From Spirochaetae bacterium HGW-Spirochaetae-2 (lineage in GTDB: Bacteria; Spirochaetota; Spirochaetia; Sphaerochaetales; Sphaerochaetaceae): DNA of 40,742 nt. Below the pieces are notes generated by a model that was not told the DNA's origin, searched no databases, and was given only the letters and a program-made list of their open reading frames with translations. The translations under genes and the position numbers were made by a program. Positions 1-7,716 of the stretch are shown here, piece by piece (the first letter of the stretch is position 1; each line of letters opens with the position of its first letter). The stretch is from positions 1-40,742 of the forward strand of contig PGXW01000024.1 of the NCBI GenBank assembly GCA_002839355.1, given 5' to 3'.

Positions 1-22
1 GCAATGGATGCTGTTGTGAAAC

Positions 23-116
23 GCAGCTTTAGCTGCTGCCGGTATCAGGCCCTTACAGGGCTGACAGCAAGCCACCGGCTATGCCGGTGGTCATGACTCA
101 TCAATGAAGCTGATGA
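23..116. repeat. Cluster of short hairpins, possible IS200/IS605-type or REP-like end
   Basis: Three stem-loops lie in under 100 bases: GCAGC/GCTGC (23-36), CCACCGGC-TAT-GCCGGTGG (72-90, perfect 8-bp stem with a 3-nt loop) and TCATCA/TGATGA (98-116). A compact GC-rich palindrome with a 3-nt loop resembles the subterminal hairpins of IS200/IS605-family elements and REP sequences. No TnpA or TnpB coding region is visible, so the element, if real, lies mostly outside the window. It sits just downstream of the leftward TRAP operon and could equally be a non-mobile intergenic structure. Confidence 0.35.
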
Positions 117-153
117 ATTAACGATAAAAATCATCGCCAAACCCGATTCGATC

Positions 154-172
154 AAAAAATTGTTGAGCAATT
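154..172 (-). terminator. Weak rho-independent terminator of the first TRAP operon
   Basis: On the minus strand a 5-bp stem AATTG/CAATT with a 5-nt loop is followed directly by a run of T residues. It lies 12 bases beyond the stop codon of the TRAP large permease, as expected for the end of the operon. The stem is short and AT-rich, so termination may be inefficient. Confidence 0.4.
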
Positions 173-183
173 ACAAGTGTGAT

Positions 184-1473
184 TTATGCAAAACCCAACA
201 ACTTTGGAACAAAAAGAACCAAAGGGGGATAATACGTTACAACCAGTACGACAACAAACCCCATGATAATGAACGGCATTGTTGCTTTGACAACATTCTC
301 AAACTTTTCCTTTCCAACGGCGGCCGTTGCATACAAAACCACACCGACTGGAGGAGTTATTAGTCCGACCGTGAGATTCACCAACATCATGACTGCAAAA
401 TGCAAGGGATCTACTCCCATTTTGTATGCAATCGGTGCTAGAATCGGTGCAAATAGCATGATTGCAGCTCCAGTCTCCATCCACATGCCGATTATAATCA
501 GCATGAAATTCATTACGAGTAGAATTACATATCTATTGCTTGTCAAACCCAGCAGACCGGATGCAAGTTGATCGGGTATCTTCTCGACACCGATAGCCCA
601 AGCAAACACAGAAGAAAGGGCAATGATTAAGAACAAGTTTGCGGTACTTTGTGCCGAAGTCCATAAAGCCTCTGTAACTTGCTTGATTTTTAAATTCTTG
701 AACACAAACACACCAACTGCAAGGGCATAGAACACTGCAACTGCGGCAGCCTCAGTGGGAGTGAATATTCCGAGTGTGATTCCCAAAAGGATAATAGCCG
801 GCATTGCAAGAGCAATATACCCATCTCGTGTATATTTACGCCGTTCTTCTTTCGTGTACTGCTTCTCATGTTTAGGCAAATTAAGCCTCTTGGCATTCAA
901 TTTCACATAGAGCATCTGGGAAAGAGCAATCATCAATCCAGGGATGAAACCAGCGTAGAGAACAGCACCGACAGATAATGACATGACTCCTGCGTAAAGT
1001 ATCGCAATATTGCTTGGTGGAATAAGGGGGCTTTGAATTGAGGATGCAGCGGTGATAGAACAAGCGAATGCATTATCATACCCCTCTTCCCGCATGGCCT
1101 CGATTTCCACATGTCCAAGTCCAGCAATATCTGACAAAGCTGCTCCCGAGAGACTCCCCATGACGGTGCTGGCAACAATATTCACGTAGGCCAATCCACC
1201 TCGATATTTTCCTAATCTGATACGGACAAAATCAAACATTCGAGTCGATATCCCTGTCTTGATCATGATTTCAGCCGCTAGCATAAACAATGGCAAAGCC
1301 ATTAATGTGAAGGAGTTCACACCTGAGAACATCCGCATTGGCATGATGGTGATATTCACTGGATTCGTTAGCACCATATAGATAAGAGTCGTGCCACCAA
1401 TGGCAAAAGCAATCGGGAAACCGATGATGATAGTGACCATGAGAATAATGGTCGCAATGGTGAATTCAAACAC
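184..1473 (-). CDS. TRAP transporter large permease, DctM family
   Basis: Large membrane subunit of a tripartite ATP-independent periplasmic transporter, which uses an ion gradient to import an organic acid or sugar acid delivered by the binding protein. The 429-aa product is almost entirely hydrophobic with about a dozen membrane segments. It carries the usual DctM signatures: GIGIF-like and FTPTEAAAVAV near residue 240, and ITPPVG near residue 375. The GTG at 1473 was chosen because AAGGAGGA lies 6 bases upstream; the longer ATG-initiated reading frame runs backward into dctQ. It overlaps the small permease gene by 8 bases, so translation is probably coupled. It is the last gene of a lyase-dehydrogenase-TRAP operon. 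The substrate cannot be read from the sequence; the neighbouring aldolase-type lyase favours a sugar acid. Confidence 0.9.
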   Translation of the reverse strand: MFEFTIATIILMVTIIIGFPIAFAIGGTTLIYMVLTNPVNITIMPMRMFSGVNSFTLMALPLFMLAAEIMIKTGISTRMFDFVRIRLGKYRGGLAYVNIVASTVMGSLSGAALSDIAGLGHVEIEAMREEGYDNAFACSITAASSIQSPLIPPSNIAILYAGVMSLSVGAVLYAGFIPGLMIALSQMLYVKLNAKRLNLPKHEKQYTKEERRKYTRDGYIALAMPAIILLGITLGIFTPTEAAAVAVFYALAVGVFVFKNLKIKQVTEALWTSAQSTANLFLIIALSSVFAWAIGVEKIPDQLASGLLGLTSNRYVILLVMNFMLIIIGMWMETGAAIMLFAPILAPIAYKMGVDPLHFAVMMLVNLTVGLITPPVGVVLYATAAVGKEKFENVVKATMPFIIMGFVVVLVVTYYPPLVLFVPKLLGFA

Positions 1474-1966
1474 GATTTTCCTCCTTAACGATTGGCTGCA
1501 AAAGTACACCCACCAACTGCAGGGCCATGAGAAAGCATCCGATGACAATTGCAGACTGGGGTACCAACATCGGAAACCCCATTGTCGCACTCAGTTGTCG
1601 TAACCCCACACGCGGAAATACCCGTAACCCGAGGATGCCCAGGTAGGTAACCAAACAAAGTATCACTATCTGCATAAGCATAAGCACGATTCGATATATT
1701 TTTGGTGGAAGTTTCATAAGCAGGAAATCAACAGAAATATTGTTCCATTTTCGGATTCCGGTGCTTGTTCCGATGAAAGCCATATAGATCATAAGATATC
1801 GAGCCAATTCTTCAGTCCACGGTGGTGTTGGAATCGGTAGATATCTCGAGACAACCTGTAAAAGGACAACAGCTGCCATAAGTCCTGCAACGAAAGTACA
1901 GAACCATTTTACGACTATATCAAGGTAATACAGGAATTTAAGGTAATAACGCAGCACGATAGTCAT
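1466..1966 (-). CDS. TRAP transporter small permease, DctQ family
   Basis: Small membrane subunit of the TRAP transporter, pairing with the large permease just downstream. The 166-aa product has four hydrophobic segments and the conserved W-x-E-E-L-A-R-Y motif (residues about 55-62) that marks DctQ proteins. A GGAGG ribosome site lies 6-10 bases before the ATG at 1966. The gene overlaps dctM by 8 bases. It is separated from the binding-protein gene by 66 bases that contain a strong hairpin (1983-2015), which may reduce permease expression relative to the binding protein. Confidence 0.88.
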   Translation of the reverse strand: MTIVLRYYLKFLYYLDIVVKWFCTFVAGLMAAVVLLQVVSRYLPIPTPPWTEELARYLMIYMAFIGTSTGIRKWNNISVDFLLMKLPPKIYRIVLMLMQIVILCLVTYLGILGLRVFPRVGLRQLSATMGFPMLVPQSAIVIGCFLMALQLVGVLLQPIVKEENRV

Positions 1967-1982
1967 GAAAGTCCTCCGAACG

Positions 1983-2015
1983 AACAGGCTACCGTCAATT
2001 GTATGGCAGCCTGTT
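1983..2015 (-). promoter_or_regulatory. Intercistronic hairpin between dctP and dctQ
   Basis: AACAGGCT and AGCCTGTT form a perfect 8-bp stem. Past a one-base internal mismatch it continues with CCGT/ATGG around a 7-nt loop. On the transcript it ends about 6 bases before the dctQ ribosome site and is not followed by a T-run. It is therefore more likely an mRNA-stability or attenuation element than a terminator. The second TRAP operon has a hairpin at the equivalent place. Confidence 0.6.
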
Positions 2016-2032
2016 TCTTCTTTGTCAACAAT

Positions 2033-3280
2033 TTATTTCTTGGATCTCTTCAGGACAATCATGGCAACCCCACCTCCTACTACAAGACCGATCAACAAGT
2101 ACAGAATCACCATACCTGCGGAAGTTCCACCATCTTGTGCCGGAAGAGCTGTGGCAGGAGTAGTTGTTGGAGCAGGAGTCGATGCTGCGGCATTTGGTGT
2201 CTGGGCAGTCGTAGGTTGTGAAACCAACGCAGGCCGACCTTGACCAACAGATCCGGATTCAACCACAGCAACCAGTTCGTCTACCAATTTTCCATCGATG
2301 TTGTTTTTCAACCATGCCACTGCGTTGGTCTGGGCAACCTTGAAAGTCTCCATTTGTTCCGGTGTGGGGGAATACACTTGGACCCCGACCTCTTGAAGGG
2401 TTTTAATGGCCAAGGATTCAGCATACCGGACCGTTCCGCGAGCGGCAAACGATGCTTCACGACCTGCCCGTAGCGCAGACTCTTGATCTGCTGGAGACAA
2501 GCCCTGGAACCAATCTTCACCAACTACTAGGAAAGCAAGTCCAAGAAGGTGCCCATCCAGCGTGACATACTTCTGTACTTCATTCAACGACGCTCCCAAA
2601 ATAGTGACAGCAGAATTTTCCTGTCCATCGACAACACCTGTTTGCAATGCACTATAGAGCTCCATGAATGCGATGGGTGTCGGGGATGCGCCTAATGCTT
2701 TTACAATTTCCATATGTACGGGGATGTCCATCGTCCTAATCTTCAGGTTCTTCATGTCCGAAGCCGACTGGATTTCCCTCTTGCTGTTGGAAAAGTTTCG
2801 GTATCCCCCATTATCATAGGATGCAATCACGCGAAAACCAGCTTTCTTTGCCATGTCGTCGAATAGATTTCGACCGAATTGGCCGTCGAGAATATCGTAG
2901 GCTGTCAAGGCTGAATCAAACAGGTAAGGAATCGAGAATACTTGGATATTCTTATAGAATGGAGCCAAAGCACCATCAGCTGGAGTTGCACCCTGGGTTA
3001 CCCCGGACAGTATCTGTTCAAGGTTGGAGGCTGCATCACCCAACGTCCCATAGGGATAGAGTTCCACCGTGTAACGCCCTGAAGTATACTTCTCAAATGC
3101 ACCTTTGAAAGCCAACATTGCAGCGTAGGACGGATGATATATCTGCATATCACCAATCTTCAGTGTCGGTGGATCGGTAAAAGCAATCTTCACGACATTT
3201 TCTGCCGAGAGATTCATTGTACCCCCGATAAGTACAAGAACCAAAGCTACTAAGAAAATCACATGCCTTCTTTTTGTCAT
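2033..3280 (-). CDS. TRAP substrate-binding protein (DctP) with C-terminal membrane anchor
   Basis: Captures the substrate outside the membrane and hands it to the TRAP permeases. The 415-aa product has an N-terminal signal or anchor helix (about residues 7-24), then a standard DctP domain with LYPYGTLGD, a substrate-clamp segment LKIRTMDIPVH, and ELYSALQTGVVDGQEN. After the domain, about 40 residues rich in Pro, Thr and Ala lead into a strongly hydrophobic helix (about residues 388-409) and the basic tail KRSKK. That is a stop-transfer membrane anchor, which soluble TRAP binding proteins lack. Three ATG codons are close together: 3295, 3283 and 3280. GAGGAGG is best spaced (6 bases) for 3280; 3283 is also possible. 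The gene follows the GldA-like gene by 42 bases. Confidence 0.87.
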   Translation of the reverse strand: MTKRRHVIFLVALVLVLIGGTMNLSAENVVKIAFTDPPTLKIGDMQIYHPSYAAMLAFKGAFEKYTSGRYTVELYPYGTLGDAASNLEQILSGVTQGATPADGALAPFYKNIQVFSIPYLFDSALTAYDILDGQFGRNLFDDMAKKAGFRVIASYDNGGYRNFSNSKREIQSASDMKNLKIRTMDIPVHMEIVKALGASPTPIAFMELYSALQTGVVDGQENSAVTILGASLNEVQKYVTLDGHLLGLAFLVVGEDWFQGLSPADQESALRAGREASFAARGTVRYAESLAIKTLQEVGVQVYSPTPEQMETFKVAQTNAVAWLKNNIDGKLVDELVAVVESGSVGQGRPALVSQPTTAQTPNAAASTPAPTTTPATALPAQDGGTSAGMVILYLLIGLVVGGGVAMIVLKRSKK

Positions 3281-3322
3281 CATAAACCTCCTCATGACTC
3301 TTTAGACACTATCGAATCACCT

Positions 3323-4405
3323 CTATGAGATGCGTTCGATTTGTTTTTCAATCAAATCCTTTAAGTGTGAATCTACAATACCCATGTTTTGGAATACATA
3401 CTCTAAAATAATCCGTAGATTTCCGTCGGTTGGCTCAACTCCAATATCCCGCAAAGAAGTTGGAGTCCCTATCTGGTTTAAAAATGTTACCATTTCTGCT
3501 ATACGATCTTCTCCATAGCCATTTACTGCCATTTGGACTTGAATTCCGCATGAGACAATCTCACCGTGCAAAAAAGCTGCCCGTTGTGGTTTGAAATGTG
3601 TCGCTATGCAGTCGTAAATCGAATGGGCGATAGCCAGTTGCTTCCCCCCGCTTGCAAGGCAGGAGACCATACCGGTGAGCGCGATGTTGGCACATGCGAT
3701 ATCCTCGACATCCATGGTCAACGTATTTGATTTGACTGCATTCAATGCCGATTCGCCTTGCGAAAAATATCGCCTTGTATTGAATGAAGCAATCTCGAAT
3801 CCTATATCAGGCAATACCGATTTCTCCCAATCGGATGAATAGCGGATGCTGAAATAGAGTTCAGGCTCCTTTGCAAGGGCATCTGCGATTCCCGATGCGA
3901 ACATTCGTGACGGACAATTGGTGGCAATCAACTCAGTATCGAGAACTACCGCACCTACTTCACGTTCAGTAAAAACAGATTTTATTGTCGAACCGGTATC
4001 GTCATACAGAACACATAGCGAAACATATGCAGCACAGGTCGCCACACTTGTCGGAACAGTGACTACACGCAATTTGGCTTTCTCAGAACCCCATTTTGCC
4101 GTATCCAAACATTTACCACCACCAATTCCAACAATCACGTCCGCTGACATGGCCTTTGCCTTCCGTGCAACTTCATCCGTTGTAGTGTCGGAACAATATC
4201 CACTGAATTCGTGCAATTCGAAACCAACCCCAGCGGCTTGCAGACTGTTTACCGTTACGGAACCGACTTTTTCCCATGGCGTCTTCCCAGCCACAATCAA
4301 TGCATGTGTACCATATTTCTGCACTATCCGTCCCAATTCGTGCAATACTCCAGGACCTTGCACAAAATCTCCCGCCCCCAACAGGATGGGTGTATTGTTT
4401 CTCAT
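3323..4405 (-). CDS. GldA-type iron/zinc-dependent alcohol dehydrogenase
   Basis: Member of the glycerol dehydrogenase group of the metal-dependent (type III) alcohol dehydrogenases, which oxidise a hydroxyl or reduce a carbonyl with NAD(P). The 360-aa length fits the family. The nucleotide-binding GGGK lies at about residues 95-98. The three expected metal ligands are visible: Asp175 (GIADAL), His261 (IAHSI) and His280 (LHGEI), close to positions 173/256/274 in the Bacillus GldA. The ATG at 4405 has GAGG 5 bases upstream; a longer frame starting at 4456 begins inside a hairpin and adds 17 unlikely residues. It lies between a lyase gene and the TRAP genes, so it probably acts on the imported compound or its cleavage product. 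The true substrate is unknown. Confidence 0.85.
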   Translation of the reverse strand: MRNNTPILLGAGDFVQGPGVLHELGRIVQKYGTHALIVAGKTPWEKVGSVTVNSLQAAGVGFELHEFSGYCSDTTTDEVARKAKAMSADVIVGIGGGKCLDTAKWGSEKAKLRVVTVPTSVATCAAYVSLCVLYDDTGSTIKSVFTEREVGAVVLDTELIATNCPSRMFASGIADALAKEPELYFSIRYSSDWEKSVLPDIGFEIASFNTRRYFSQGESALNAVKSNTLTMDVEDIACANIALTGMVSCLASGGKQLAIAHSIYDCIATHFKPQRAAFLHGEIVSCGIQVQMAVNGYGEDRIAEMVTFLNQIGTPTSLRDIGVEPTDGNLRIILEYVFQNMGIVDSHLKDLIEKQIERIS

Positions 4406-4430
4406 AAATTCCTCACATCGTTTGTTGGAC

Positions 4431-4456
4431 TTGGTAACGGAAATATCCGTTACCAA
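4431..4456 (-). promoter_or_regulatory. Perfect 11-bp intercistronic hairpin
   Basis: TTGGTAACGGA and TCCGTTACCAA form a perfect 11-bp stem around a 4-nt loop in the 62-base gap between the lyase and the GldA-like gene. No T-run follows on the transcript. It probably acts as an RNA processing or stability barrier, or a partial attenuator, separating expression of the first gene from the rest of the operon. Confidence 0.6.
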
Positions 4457-4467
4457 TCTTCTGGTGG

Positions 4468-5385
4468 TTATAGTTTTCCAACTTCTTTCAATACACTTTT
4501 CAGTTCTGTCAGCTCATCATTGGTAATAGGAGCGAGAGGACTTCGTGCTGGACCAATCTGTATTCCGGTAATCAGTTCTATGGCTGGTCGCATAATTGAA
4601 TTTGGAAGAATCCTGCCGTTTTGTCCGCAACTTCGACAAAATCGGTACAGTGGTATAAAAAGGTCCAGAGCCTCTTTATTCTTTCCAACCTCGAACAATT
4701 GGAAAATCCTTTTGATTTCATGACCAAAGATATGGGCTCCACCACTTACGATTCCCATTGCTCCCTGTACGATTGTAGGTAGAAGCATAATGTCATCACC
4801 ATTGTAGATGATGAAGTCTGGTCTGATATCCTTCGTAGCAAGATAATAATCAGTGACTTGGGTCGGATTCACTCCAGCCTCATCCTTAATTCCAACGATA
4901 TTGGAAATCTTTGCCAATCGGCCAACAATTTCGGAGCCCATATTTACCCCTACGAATATAGGAATATTGTACAAGAGGATATTTGCTTTTGTATGTTCCG
5001 CCAAGGTTTTAAAATGGTTGAAGATACCTTCCTGTGTCGGTTTGTTGTAAAAAGGACAGACTACCATGCAGGTCTCGATACCCAGATCGTAAGCTTTATT
5101 TGTCAGTGCTATCGTTTCTTTAGTCGAAGCACAACCGGTACCGGCGACGATAGGCTTCCGTCCTGCGACGGCTTCTACTGCCGTCTGCATAAGTTGTACT
5201 CGCTCATCAAAGGTCAACAGGCTCGCTTCTCCGGTTGTGCCAGTCACAATAAATGTATCACACAAGTCGTTCTTGATTAGGTATTCAATCAGTTTTGCAT
5301 ACGTATCATAATCGACTTCCTCTCCCTTCCCGTAAGGTGTTACCAAAGGCAACAACACTTTTCCCAATTTTTTCTGCAAATCCAT
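4468..5385 (-). CDS. DHDPS/NAL-superfamily lyase (pyruvate-type Schiff-base aldolase)
   Basis: Class I aldolase of the DapA/NanA superfamily, which cleaves or forms 2-keto acids through a lysine Schiff base. The 305-aa TIM barrel shows GTTGE (49-53), catalytic Tyr139 (LLYN) and Schiff-base Lys167 (GIKDE). The Arg that follows the Tyr in true dihydrodipicolinate synthases is absent (YNIPIFVG), so a catabolic 2-keto-3-deoxy sugar-acid lyase is more likely than lysine biosynthesis. AGGAG lies 6 bases before the ATG. It is the first gene of the leftward operon with the GldA-like dehydrogenase and TRAP transporter. A FadR-type GntR regulator is divergent, with its candidate operator sites in the shared intergenic region. 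Confidence 0.85.
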   Translation of the reverse strand: MDLQKKLGKVLLPLVTPYGKGEEVDYDTYAKLIEYLIKNDLCDTFIVTGTTGEASLLTFDERVQLMQTAVEAVAGRKPIVAGTGCASTKETIALTNKAYDLGIETCMVVCPFYNKPTQEGIFNHFKTLAEHTKANILLYNIPIFVGVNMGSEIVGRLAKISNIVGIKDEAGVNPTQVTDYYLATKDIRPDFIIYNGDDIMLLPTIVQGAMGIVSGGAHIFGHEIKRIFQLFEVGKNKEALDLFIPLYRFCRSCGQNGRILPNSIMRPAIELITGIQIGPARSPLAPITNDELTELKSVLKEVGKL

Positions 5386-5433
5386 CGTTCACTCCTAGTC
5401 CAATTCTTTTAAGAATTAGTATCTTTTGTAAGA

Positions 5434-5444
5434 TTGTCTGACAT
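5434..5444. promoter_or_regulatory. Candidate GntR (FadR-type) operator, proximal site
   Basis: TTGTCTGACAT differs at one base from the palindrome TTGTCNGACAA. That palindrome matches the general FadR-subfamily consensus TNGTNNNACNA. The site lies 8 bases downstream of the proposed -10 of the lyase operon, so a bound repressor would block it. The perfect form of the motif occurs at the promoter of the second lyase (7365-7375). Confidence 0.5.
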
Positions 5445-5452
5445 CCTACTTT

Positions 5453-5480
5453 AGGATATCATAACTTTTCTAGATGTCAA
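5453..5480 (-). promoter_or_regulatory. Sigma-70-type promoter for the lyase/GldA/TRAP operon
   Basis: On the minus strand TTGACA (5480-5475) is separated by 16 bases from TATCCT (5458-5453). The -35 is perfect; the -10 is moderate. Transcription would begin near 5446 and run into the lyase gene starting at 5385. Confidence 0.45.
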
Positions 5481-5500
5481 TTAGAAATTTTTATTACAAT

Positions 5501-5511
5501 TTGTCTGACTG
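5501..5511. promoter_or_regulatory. Candidate GntR operator, distal site
   Basis: TTGTCTGACTG repeats the left half of the TTGTCNGACAA palindrome, 67 bases from the proximal site and upstream of the lyase -35. It may be a weaker second site for the same regulator. The remaining 5512-5681 stretch holds a TATAAT at 5610-5615 and a GTATAC-centred element (5631-5640) ahead of the GntR start. Confidence 0.35.
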
Positions 5512-5681
5512 GATAGCAATTTGATGGATTCCCACAAAAAGCGGAAAAGATATATACACTCGAAAAAATTCTATAGAGCACCGGAATATTACCTGATATG
5601 ATGAAGTGGTATAATAATGGAAAATTTTTTCTGTATACAATTTTTAGTAACAATAATCAGCGACACATTGGAGTTAAAAAG

Positions 5682-6395
5682 ATGGAGCCAATAAAAAAAG
5701 TGACTGTAGTCAATCAAGTCGTGAATAAATTGAATGAGTTCATCAAAGAGGAATCACTCGGGTATGGGGCCAAACTCCCGACCGAATATGCGCTTTGCCA
5801 ACAACTTGATGTGGCCCGTTCTTCATTACGGGAAGCCTATAGGCTATTGCAAGCACAAGGAATCATTACAATCAAACCTGGGCGTGGTGCATTTGTATCA
5901 AGTCCGTTGATGAATGACTCCTCGGCATTCAGGGAACAATGGTTCTCACAACACAAAGTCCAATATGACGACCTGCTAGAGATCCGTGAAGCACTGGAAA
6001 CACTTGCTATACGCAATGCCGCCCAACGAATCACTAAAGAGGGTCTTTCAGCTCTAGAATCTAATTTATTTGAATTTGAGGATCTGATGGGCGATACGAG
6101 CAATTATAAACGACTTGCCGAACTGGATGAAGAGTTTCACCGAATCATATGCGAAGAGGCAAAAAATCAAATACTGATTGAAATCAACAAACATATAGAG
6201 GAGGAATTATTAATTTTTCGATATGCAATGATGAAAATCGATGGACGTATGATCAATACGTATACTCCACATAGGGTAATTCTCGATGCACTACGAAGAC
6301 ACGACCAAAAGGCTTGCATTGATGCAATGCAAGCCCATTTGGCTACTGCCCGCGCAGATATGGAACAAATGGCACGTGGACAGTATTCAGACTAG
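5682..6395 (+). CDS. GntR-family regulator, FadR/FCD subfamily
   Basis: DNA-binding regulator of about 237 aa. An N-terminal winged helix-turn-helix (about residues 8-72; LPTEYALCQQL, then SSLREAYRLLQ and the wing motif GRGAFV) is followed by a helical FCD effector domain (about 85-230). The FCD domain keeps its usual metal or carboxylate ligands, seen in DEEFHRII, PHRVILDAL and AHL. FCD proteins usually sense sugar acids or other organic acids. GGAG lies 8 bases before the ATG at 5682; the upstream in-frame ATG pair at 5598 has no ribosome site and adds 28 non-conserved residues. Being divergent from the lyase operon, it is the likely regulator of that operon and of the second lyase at 6406-7299. 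Confidence 0.87.
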   Translation: MEPIKKVTVVNQVVNKLNEFIKEESLGYGAKLPTEYALCQQLDVARSSLREAYRLLQAQGIITIKPGRGAFVSSPLMNDSSAFREQWFSQHKVQYDDLLEIREALETLAIRNAAQRITKEGLSALESNLFEFEDLMGDTSNYKRLAELDEEFHRIICEEAKNQILIEINKHIEEELLIFRYAMMKIDGRMINTYTPHRVILDALRRHDQKACIDAMQAHLATARADMEQMARGQYSD

Positions 6396-6405
6396 TTAAT
6401 TTCAA

Positions 6406-7299
6406 TCAAGGAAAATTTATAAATCCCGCCAAGGCCATTGCACTTTTGATTTTATCCTTCTCCTCCTTCGAAAGATGGCATATCGGACTCCTAGGATACC
6501 CAGGAGTTCTTCCCAATAGTTCCAAGGCATACTTGATACGAATAGGAAATTGGTTTCCTGCGATGGTTTTCCAAGTGAAATAGAGCCTATCCTGAATCGC
6601 TAACGCCTCTTCCAGGCGGCTTTCCTTTACCATTTTCCACAAACTTACACACAATTCGGGAAATACAGTCAAAATTGCAGAAATTGCACCGTCGGCACCG
6701 AGTTCAAACGTTGAGTACAACATTTCATCGGTCGCACTAAATATCTTTCCTTTATCCCCACACTCCATCTTCATCTCATAGAATGAAGAAATACCTCCAA
6801 CCGATTGCTTTATTCCAACAACTTCTGGAATATCAAGTAATCTTTGGAATAAAAATGCACTTATGGTGTTTTGTGGAACAACATTGTAAATAACTATTGG
6901 CAATCCGACCTGCGACGCAATTTCTTGGTAAAAAGCATAGTTGCCTTCATCGTCCGGTACCAATACGTTGTATGAAACTGGAGTAACCATAAGCGCATTG
7001 GCTCCTGCCTCTTTTGCACAAAGTGCTGTCCTAATCGCTGCCCGCGTACTGTTACGGATTACACCAGCAATAATCGGGATATTCTGATCAATTCCACGAA
7101 TAATCGTAATAATCCGAACAAGTTCCTCATCGTCAAGTGTAGCACCTTCACCGGTGCTCCCACCAGGACTGATAGCGTTGATATTTGCCTTCAACAATAC
7201 AGCGATTTCATCACGAATTAATTTTTCATCAAGATTTCCTTGTTGGTCAAACGGTGTAATCAAAGGCGGTATAATTCCTTCTAACCATGAATTACTCAC
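6406..7299 (-). CDS. Second DHDPS/NAL-superfamily lyase
   Basis: Another Schiff-base 2-keto-acid lyase of 297 aa, clearly distinct from the lyase at 4468-5385. GSTGEG replaces the Thr-Thr pair, catalytic Tyr138 lies in VIYN and Schiff-base Lys164 in VVGIK. The Arg typical of dihydrodipicolinate synthase is again missing, so a sugar-acid substrate is favoured. The GTG at 7299 was chosen because AAGGAG lies 7 bases upstream; a longer frame starting at 7353 includes untranslated leader. The gene stands alone with its own promoter (7381-7410) and the best copy of the candidate GntR operator. It converges with the GntR gene, whose stop codon is 10 bases away. Confidence 0.83.
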   Translation of the reverse strand: MSNSWLEGIIPPLITPFDQQGNLDEKLIRDEIAVLLKANINAISPGGSTGEGATLDDEELVRIITIIRGIDQNIPIIAGVIRNSTRAAIRTALCAKEAGANALMVTPVSYNVLVPDDEGNYAFYQEIASQVGLPIVIYNVVPQNTISAFLFQRLLDIPEVVGIKQSVGGISSFYEMKMECGDKGKIFSATDEMLYSTFELGADGAISAILTVFPELCVSLWKMVKESRLEEALAIQDRLYFTWKTIAGNQFPIRIKYALELLGRTPGYPRSPICHLSKEEKDKIKSAMALAGFINFP

Positions 7300-7364
7300 G
7301 TAAATTCTCCTTCGCACAACAAAAAGGACACACTTTAAATTGTTGCATTGCATTTATTGTAGGA

Positions 7365-7375
7365 TTGTCAGACAA
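7365..7375. promoter_or_regulatory. Candidate GntR operator over the transcription start
   Basis: TTGTCAGACAA is a perfect odd-length palindrome matching TNGTNNNACNA. It begins 5 bases beyond the -10 hexamer of the second lyase and therefore covers the expected +1. Near-copies occur at 5434 and 5501, so the GntR regulator encoded at 5682 is the likely ligand. Confidence 0.55.
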
Positions 7376-7380
7376 CTGCT

Positions 7381-7410
7381 ATTATAATCAATCATACTCT
7401 TTCCTGTCAA
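7381..7410 (-). promoter_or_regulatory. Strong sigma-70-type promoter of the second lyase
   Basis: On the minus strand TTGACA (7410-7405) and TATAAT (7386-7381) are both perfect hexamers with an 18-base spacer. The expected start near 7374 lies in the operator palindrome and gives a leader of about 75 bases before the GTG at 7299. Confidence 0.65.
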
Positions 7411-7456
7411 GCATCATTCATATATCCCGATGGAATTGGGATAGTGGTGATAATTG

Positions 7457-7702
7457 ATGGAAAAGAAATCGAATAGATGCGTTATATTTTCTCGGATTCC
7501 TCTAGATGATCACGACACTCGATGCGGCAACGATCTAACCAAGATACGGAAACACCTTTCGATAGCTGCCAATAATATGTGGGAATTTTTTGGTAATCAG
7601 GAAAATGAACATGAGTTATCCGTAGAAATTAAGGACCATGTGTTACAAATGAGAAAGTTGATAGACAATGGCTACACCCGATCTTTCAGGAATAGTGAAT
7701 AA
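7457..7702 (+). CDS. Small hypothetical protein, possible FCD-domain remnant
   Basis: An 81-aa frame from the ATG at 7457, fairly charged and without membrane segments or recognised motifs. The ribosome site is weak. The segment around DDHDTRCGNDLTKIRKHL is faintly reminiscent of the last helices of FCD domains (H...I/D...A...M..HL), so it could be the remnant of a GntR gene. That resemblance is weak. It lies alone between two leftward genes and may not be expressed. Confidence 0.25.
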   Translation: MEKKSNRCVIFSRIPLDDHDTRCGNDLTKIRKHLSIAANNMWEFFGNQENEHELSVEIKDHVLQMRKLIDNGYTRSFRNSE

Positions 7703-7716
7703 GTTGAATATTAGAA

